Assembly: GCA_009924095.1 (NCBI GenBank)
Contig: RFSG01000014.1
Location: 1 to 38,672, forward strand
From: Sphingobacteriia bacterium
GTDB lineage: Bacteria; Bacteroidota; Bacteroidia; J057; RFSG01
Direction: 5' to 3'
Length of the DNA stretch: 38,672 nt
This document shows positions 35,480 to 38,672 of this stretch, piece after piece (the first letter of the stretch is position 1; the number at the start of each line of letters is the position of its first letter). The translations under genes were made by a program, and so were the position numbers. The notes beneath the pieces are model-generated. The model saw only the letters and a program-made list of their open reading frames with translations, was not told where the DNA came from and ran no database searches.

Positions 35480-37252
35480 TTAGCCTCTAGGATAGGATTT
35501 TCTAGCGCCTTCTCCTCCTCCATCACTGGTTCTGCGAGAATCAGAACGTCTATTACCGGAATATCCTCCTCTAGATCCACCACCGGAACGATCTCCTCTG
35601 CGATCTCCTCCCCCACCTGAAGATCTTCCACCACCACTATAAGAACGACGACGTTCGCCTGAATCTCCCCCTTCTCTTAATTTATCTCCTAACTCAATAC
35701 GTATTCTTCTTCCTTGATATCGCTCATCTCGGAAGGTTTCCATAATCTTATTTTCACATCCGGGTTCTACTTCCAATTGGGTGTAGGACTTATTAATCTC
35801 TAATGCATAAATCTGCTTAGCTTCTAATCCTGCCATTAAAATCAGGAAGTCTCTAAGGGTTTGTGCATCGAGTTCATCCATTCTGCCTAAGTTTATTCTT
35901 AAACGTACTCCCTGACGACGGGATCCTGCTGTTTCAATATCTTCTAATCCCATTCCATACGGAAGGAAACGATGAATGCCCGCTACGAAAAATCTTTTTA
36001 AGATATCATCGGTAGAAAGCCCTTCCATGGTTTCATGCAACCTTGGTAAAAATCTTTCCATTAATTCACTTTCCACTTTAGTATCCCGAATGGTTTCTAA
36101 AAAGTGACCAATCTGACGATCTAAAATCAAAGTACCAGAAGGCACTTCTTCCTGACGAATCGGTTGTTTAAGCGTTCTTTCTATCAACCCAATTCTTCTT
36201 ACATCTCCAGGAGCAGCAATTAATATAGATACTCCTTTTTTACCCGCACGTGCGGTACGGCCAGATCTATGGGTATACACTTCGGGTTCATCCGGAAGGT
36301 TATAATTAATGATGTGAGATATATCCGAAACGTCAATCCCACGGGCAGCTACGTCGGTAGCTACCAATAATTGAATCGAACGATTACGGAATTTACGCAT
36401 CACCTGATCTCTTTGTAATTGAGACAAATCTCCATGTAAGGATTCAGCAGGATATCCGTCTTGATGCAATAAATCAGCTACTTGTTGGGTTTCGGCCTTG
36501 GTTCTACAAAATACAATCCCAAATATCTCTGGATGTGCATCCAAGATTCTTTTTAAGGTTTGATATCTATCTCTCGGTTTAACCACATAACAGATATGGT
36601 CAATATTTTCATTGCCCTGATTTCTTTGGCCTGCCTGTATTTCCACAGGTTGATGCATATATCTGCTAGCAATCACCTGCACTTCATTAGGAAGGGTAGC
36701 AGAGAACAACCAGGTCAATTTATCTTTTGGGGTCTTAGAAAGGATTAGATCTAAAGCATCTTTAAATCCTACGTTCAGCATTTCATCTGCCTCATCTAAG
36801 ATTACGTAACGGATGGTTTCGAGATTAATCGCGCGACGGTCAATTAAATCCACCAAACGACCAGGCGTAGCTACAATGATTTGAGCTCCGTTTTTGATCT
36901 CGCGGATTTGCGTTTGAATATTTGCTCCCCCGTAAACAGCGACAATCTTAAAGGCAGGTAAATCTTCTGCATACCGTTGAAGATCTTTGGTGATTTGAAG
37001 ACACAACTCACGGGTTGGACATAACACCAACCCTTGGGTTTCTTTTGACCAAGGCTCTAAGAGAGATAAGAGGGGAAGTCCAAAGGCTGCGGTTTTTCCG
37101 GTACCCGTTTGGGCAAGGGCAATCAGGTCTTTCTCTCCGGATAATAAAATCGGAATTGCCTGTGCCTGCACAGGGGTGGGTTGCTCAAACCCTAAACGGG
37201 TAATAGCACTAACTAACTCAGGACCGAGCCCAAGGGTTTCGAATGGATTCAT
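35480..37252 (-). CDS. deaD: DEAD-box ATP-dependent RNA helicase, DbpA/CsdA-like
   Basis: 590 aa. Motifs in order: Q motif (GFEQPTPVQAQAIP, 21-34), Walker A AQTGTGKT 47-54, PTREL 79-83, DEAD 153-156, SAT 184-186, VATDVAARGIDV 297-308 and HRSGRTAR 328-335. A middle helical segment is followed by a DbpA-type RNA-binding fold (about 448-522, VRLRINLGRMDELDA to RIRIEL). The last 65 residues are a Gly/Arg/Ser-rich tail (GGGDRRGDRSGGGSRGG) likely to bind RNA nonspecifically. Such helicases act in ribosome assembly and mRNA turnover and are often cold-induced. The family is certain; the exact orthologue (DeaD, CshA or DbpA type) is not. The gene is preceded by a long structured leader. Confidence 0.95.
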   Translation of the reverse strand: MNPFETLGLGPELVSAITRLGFEQPTPVQAQAIPILLSGEKDLIALAQTGTGKTAAFGLPLLSLLEPWSKETQGLVLCPTRELCLQITKDLQRYAEDLPAFKIVAVYGGANIQTQIREIKNGAQIIVATPGRLVDLIDRRAINLETIRYVILDEADEMLNVGFKDALDLILSKTPKDKLTWLFSATLPNEVQVIASRYMHQPVEIQAGQRNQGNENIDHICYVVKPRDRYQTLKRILDAHPEIFGIVFCRTKAETQQVADLLHQDGYPAESLHGDLSQLQRDQVMRKFRNRSIQLLVATDVAARGIDVSDISHIINYNLPDEPEVYTHRSGRTARAGKKGVSILIAAPGDVRRIGLIERTLKQPIRQEEVPSGTLILDRQIGHFLETIRDTKVESELMERFLPRLHETMEGLSTDDILKRFFVAGIHRFLPYGMGLEDIETAGSRRQGVRLRINLGRMDELDAQTLRDFLILMAGLEAKQIYALEINKSYTQLEVEPGCENKIMETFRDERYQGRRIRIELGDKLREGGDSGERRRSYSGGGRSSGGGGDRRGDRSGGGSRGGYSGNRRSDSRRTSDGGGEGARKSYPRG

Positions 37253-37398
37253 GTAAATTTGTAAAAGTACCAGTTGTCAGAAACCTCAGGAGTAGAGTTC
37301 ACAACTTGGTCACAATTAAGCGGTGTGCTTAACGCCCTGTTCCAGGGAAAAAGTTGAAAAGCCGCCTCACAAGGCATCAGGCACACGCCTGTTTTCAA
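37253..37398 (-). promoter_or_regulatory. Structured 5' leader of the DEAD-box helicase gene (candidate cis-regulatory RNA)
   Basis: About 145 nt lie between the predicted transcript start and the ATG. Reading the minus strand, the first nucleotides TTGAAAA (37392-37398) pair with TTTTCAA (37354-37360), 7 bp. Inside are two hairpins, CAGGC-GTGT-GCCTG (37378-37391) and GCCT-TGTG-AGGC (37364-37375), making a three-way junction. Downstream follow CCCTG-GAA-CAGGG (37335-37347), TTAAGC-ACACC-GCTTAA (37316-37332) and a weaker pairing around 37271-37308 (AGTTGT with ACAACT). The role is unknown; thermosensing, autoregulation by the helicase, or mRNA stabilisation are possible. Confidence 0.55.
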
Positions 37399-37400
37399 TG

Positions 37401-37408
37401 CAAAGGTA
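37401..37408 (-). promoter_or_regulatory. Promoter (-7 element) of the helicase gene
   Basis: TACCTTTG on the minus strand is an exact TAnnTTTG match; a T-rich stretch (CTTTTTT) lies at about the -33 position. Transcription would start near 37397-37395, at the first bases of the three-way junction. Confidence 0.5.
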
Positions 37409-37896
37409 CACATTTCCCCTGGATAAAAAAGGATATTCTTTAAATTCGGGTTAAGGTTGTGTTAATAATAAACTTTTATATTTATGCGATGTAGATAATA
37501 GTACTTGTATATAATAGTGGATAATTATTAATGGGCGTATGTTTTCACGGGCTGATTAAAGGTATTGTTCTTCCTTTTTTAATTAGTTTGATTTTTAGGA
37601 GGGGTTACAGTTTGATTTTTATTTGCATGCAATAAAAGTAATGTTTATCTTTATCTTACCTTATTCCCATTAGTCCCTGAAGCAATTCAAACTAGTGGGT
37701 TTCGTTTTTTATTGGGTTTCCATTCTAAAACCCACCCTTCGGCGTAGACTTAGTCTGCGCGCCGCTGCGTCATAGAAACTTAGTTTCGCCCTTGACCGCC
37801 CTTCCGCTCCCCTTCGACCCTTCGACATCAAATGACTCAGGTTCCGGCTCATGCACAAGATGCTTAATGGTTAGTAATACAACCATCTACATTTTG
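37409..37896. other. Intergenic region without recognised gene
   Basis: About 490 nt. The left half is AT-rich with no good coding frame; it has a 13-nt direct repeat (AGTTTGATTTTTA at 37585-37597 and 37609-37621). An 8-bp inverted repeat (GTGGGTTT at 37695-37702, AAACCCAC at 37728-37735) leads into the GC-richer repeat copy A at 37731. After that comes a low-complexity C/T-rich stretch (about 37790-37830) with CCCTTCGA units. Confidence 0.6.
37731..37788. repeat. Direct repeat copy A, left of the MntA-HepT pair
   Basis: 58 nt starting CCCACCCTTCGGCGTAGACT and ending CTTAGTTTCG. It matches copy B (38550-38605) except for two substitutions and a 2-nt gap. It holds two nested palindromes, AGACT-T-AGTCT and GAAACT-T-AGTTTC, both centred on CTTAG. 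Confidence 0.85.
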
Positions 37897-37904
37897 TAAA
37901 TTTG
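37897..37904 (+). promoter_or_regulatory. -7 element directly upstream of the MntA gene
   Basis: TAAATTTG, an exact TAnnTTTG match, ends 4 nt before the ATG, the same distance as at prmC. The transcript would be leaderless or nearly so. No clear -33 box. Confidence 0.42.
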
Positions 37905-37908
37905 AATT

Positions 37909-38202
37909 ATGACCTTAGATAATACCAAAATAGAATTAATCAAAAATTATTTCAAAACAAGCCCGGTTTTGAAAGCATACTTGTTTGGTTCATATGTTCG
38001 AGGAATGGCAGACAATAATAGCGACATAGATATTTTAGTTGATTTAGATTATAGTCAAAAAATAGGGTTGAAGTTTATTCAAATGAAGTTTGATCTCGAA
38101 AATTTATTGAACAATGAAGTTGATTTAGTTTCTTCCAATGGAATGTCAAAATATATTAAACCAATTGTTGATGAGGAAAAGCGCCTAATATATGAGAAGT
38201 GA
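37909..38202 (+). CDS. mntA: MntA-type nucleotidyltransferase antitoxin
   Basis: 97 aa minimal nucleotidyltransferase. The antitoxin signature GSX10DXD is complete: Gly27-Ser28, then Asp39 and Asp41 (LFGSYVRGMADNNSDIDILV), with a third acidic residue at Asp72 (NEVDLVSS). In studied pairs, MntA inactivates HepT by adding AMP groups to a Tyr near the HepT active site. Its stop overlaps the start of the next gene by 11 nt, the usual arrangement. Context (repeats on both sides) suggests a horizontally mobile cassette. Confidence 0.88.
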   Translation: MTLDNTKIELIKNYFKTSPVLKAYLFGSYVRGMADNNSDIDILVDLDYSQKIGLKFIQMKFDLENLLNNEVDLVSSNGMSKYIKPIVDEEKRLIYEK

Positions 38203-38539
38203 TTTAGGTGACAAAATCAGATTGCAACATATTCTAGATGCAATTGACGAAATAAATAAATATTTAATTACTGCGGATTTTTCTGTATTTCTTGAAAATT
38301 CAATGATGCGATTTACCTGTATTAAGCAACTGGAAATAATTGGCGCAGCGAGTAATCATCTATCCTCAGAATTAAAAGCTAATTTTTCAGAGGTTAAATG
38401 GGCTCAAATTATTGGAATGAGAAATGCATTTGCTCATGAATATTTTGGTATTGACTCAAGTTTGGTTTGGGAAATTATTAAATATGATATTCCTGAATTA
38501 AAAGAGAAAATTATATATATACATAAATCAATATTATAG
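38192..38539 (+). CDS. hepT: HepT-like toxin (HEPN ribonuclease, DUF86 family)
   Basis: 115 aa, all-helical HEPN protein. The RX4HXY motif is intact: Arg77, His82, Tyr84 (RNAFAHEYF). Arg and His form the RNase site of the HepT dimer, and the Tyr is the residue AMPylated by MntA in characterised systems. The N-terminal helix pattern (LQHILDAIDEINKYL) and the ENSMMRFTCIKQLEIIGAAS segment are typical. Start ATG at 38192 lies inside the mntA end. Probably an active toxin kept in check by MntA; a role in phage defence is possible but not shown. Confidence 0.88.
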   Translation: MRSDLGDKIRLQHILDAIDEINKYLITADFSVFLENSMMRFTCIKQLEIIGAASNHLSSELKANFSEVKWAQIIGMRNAFAHEYFGIDSSLVWEIIKYDIPELKEKIIYIHKSIL

Positions 38540-38549
38540 TGAATAGTAA

Positions 38550-38605
38550 CCCACCGTTCGGCGTAGACTTAGTCTGCGCCGCTGCGTCATAGACACTTAG
38601 TTTCG
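38550..38605. repeat. Direct repeat copy B, right of the MntA-HepT pair
   Basis: 56 nt starting CCCACCGTTCGGCGTAGACT and ending CTTAGTTTCG, same orientation as copy A at 37731-37788. It begins 11 nt after the hepT stop. It keeps the AGACT-T-AGTCT palindrome; the second palindrome has one mismatch (GACACT for GAAACT). Confidence 0.85.
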
Positions 38606-38672
38606 ACCTTCGACCCTTTGGCCCTTAGACAAGCTCAGGGCATGCAAGCTCAGGGCAAGCGCTCAGCACGAG
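38606..38672. repeat. Short tandem-like repeats at the window edge
   Basis: After copy B comes a CCTTCGACCCTTTGG stretch and then two copies of CAAGCTCAGGGCA (38630-38642 and 38645-38657) with a 15-nt period. Units of this type (variants of CAAGCTCAGGG with TTCGA) are frequent as dispersed intergenic repeats in Bacteroidota. The window stops within them. Confidence 0.6.

Noticed and set aside
37531..37635. A 34-codon frame (starts MGVCFHGLIKG) in the gap before the MntA gene
   Set aside because: Short, hydrophobic by chance in AT-rich DNA, with no -7 box at a suitable distance and no known homologue that I recognise. Not enough to call a toxin or leader peptide.
37700..38672. CRISPR array at the right end because of repeated sequence
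   Set aside because: There are only two copies of the 57-bp unit, 800 nt apart, and the short edge repeats have no regular spacers; no cas genes.

Overview
The window comes from a member of the Bacteroidota. Three kinds of evidence agree. (i) Upstream regions carry the Bacteroidota -7 promoter element TAnnTTTG rather than a sigma70 TATAAT box. (ii) Several secreted proteins end in type IX secretion system (T9SS) C-terminal sorting domains. (iii) S4, S14 and L36 are the zinc-free forms, and fusA is followed by rpsJ with no tuf between them. I cannot name the genus from sequence alone.

Layout. Positions 1-1178 (minus) hold the N-terminal part of a secreted beta-propeller-like protein that runs off the left edge; its start overlaps the end of a PIN-PhoH ATPase gene (1111-2457, minus). 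A palindromic terminator at 2542-2565 closes one long minus-strand ribosomal operon (2593-20391). It has 33 genes: rpsL-rpsG-fusA, then the S10, spc and alpha clusters in canonical order, with secY, map, infA, rpmJ and rpoA included. A promoter at 20451-20482 drives it, and divergent prmC starts on the other side. From 20618 to 26444 is a housekeeping stretch: prmC, xerD/xerC-type recombinase, aroQ, a Wzz-like chain-length protein, an MgtE magnesium transporter and a radical SAM/SPASM protein.

From 26636 to 35394 is a block of secreted proteases. A large subtilisin-family protease with PKD and Ig-like repeats (minus) diverges from two tandem M43 zinc metalloproteases (plus). All three have signal peptides and T9SS sorting domains. 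A bidirectional terminator at 35428-35458 separates them from a DEAD-box RNA helicase (35480-37252, minus). The helicase leader of about 145 nt can fold into a three-way junction followed by further hairpins, and the junction would start right at the predicted 5' end of the mRNA.

The right end (37409-38672) is accessory DNA. A MntA-HepT type toxin-antitoxin pair (37909-38539) sits between two near-identical direct repeats of about 57 bp that contain nested palindromes, followed by further short repeats at the window edge.

The most interesting candidates for something undescribed are the structured 5' leader of the helicase gene, the repeat-flanked MntA-HepT cassette, and a 12-bp inverted repeat enclosing about 110 nt of AT-rich DNA between two convergent genes (26481-26615). 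No tRNA, rRNA, CRISPR array, transposase or phage gene was seen.
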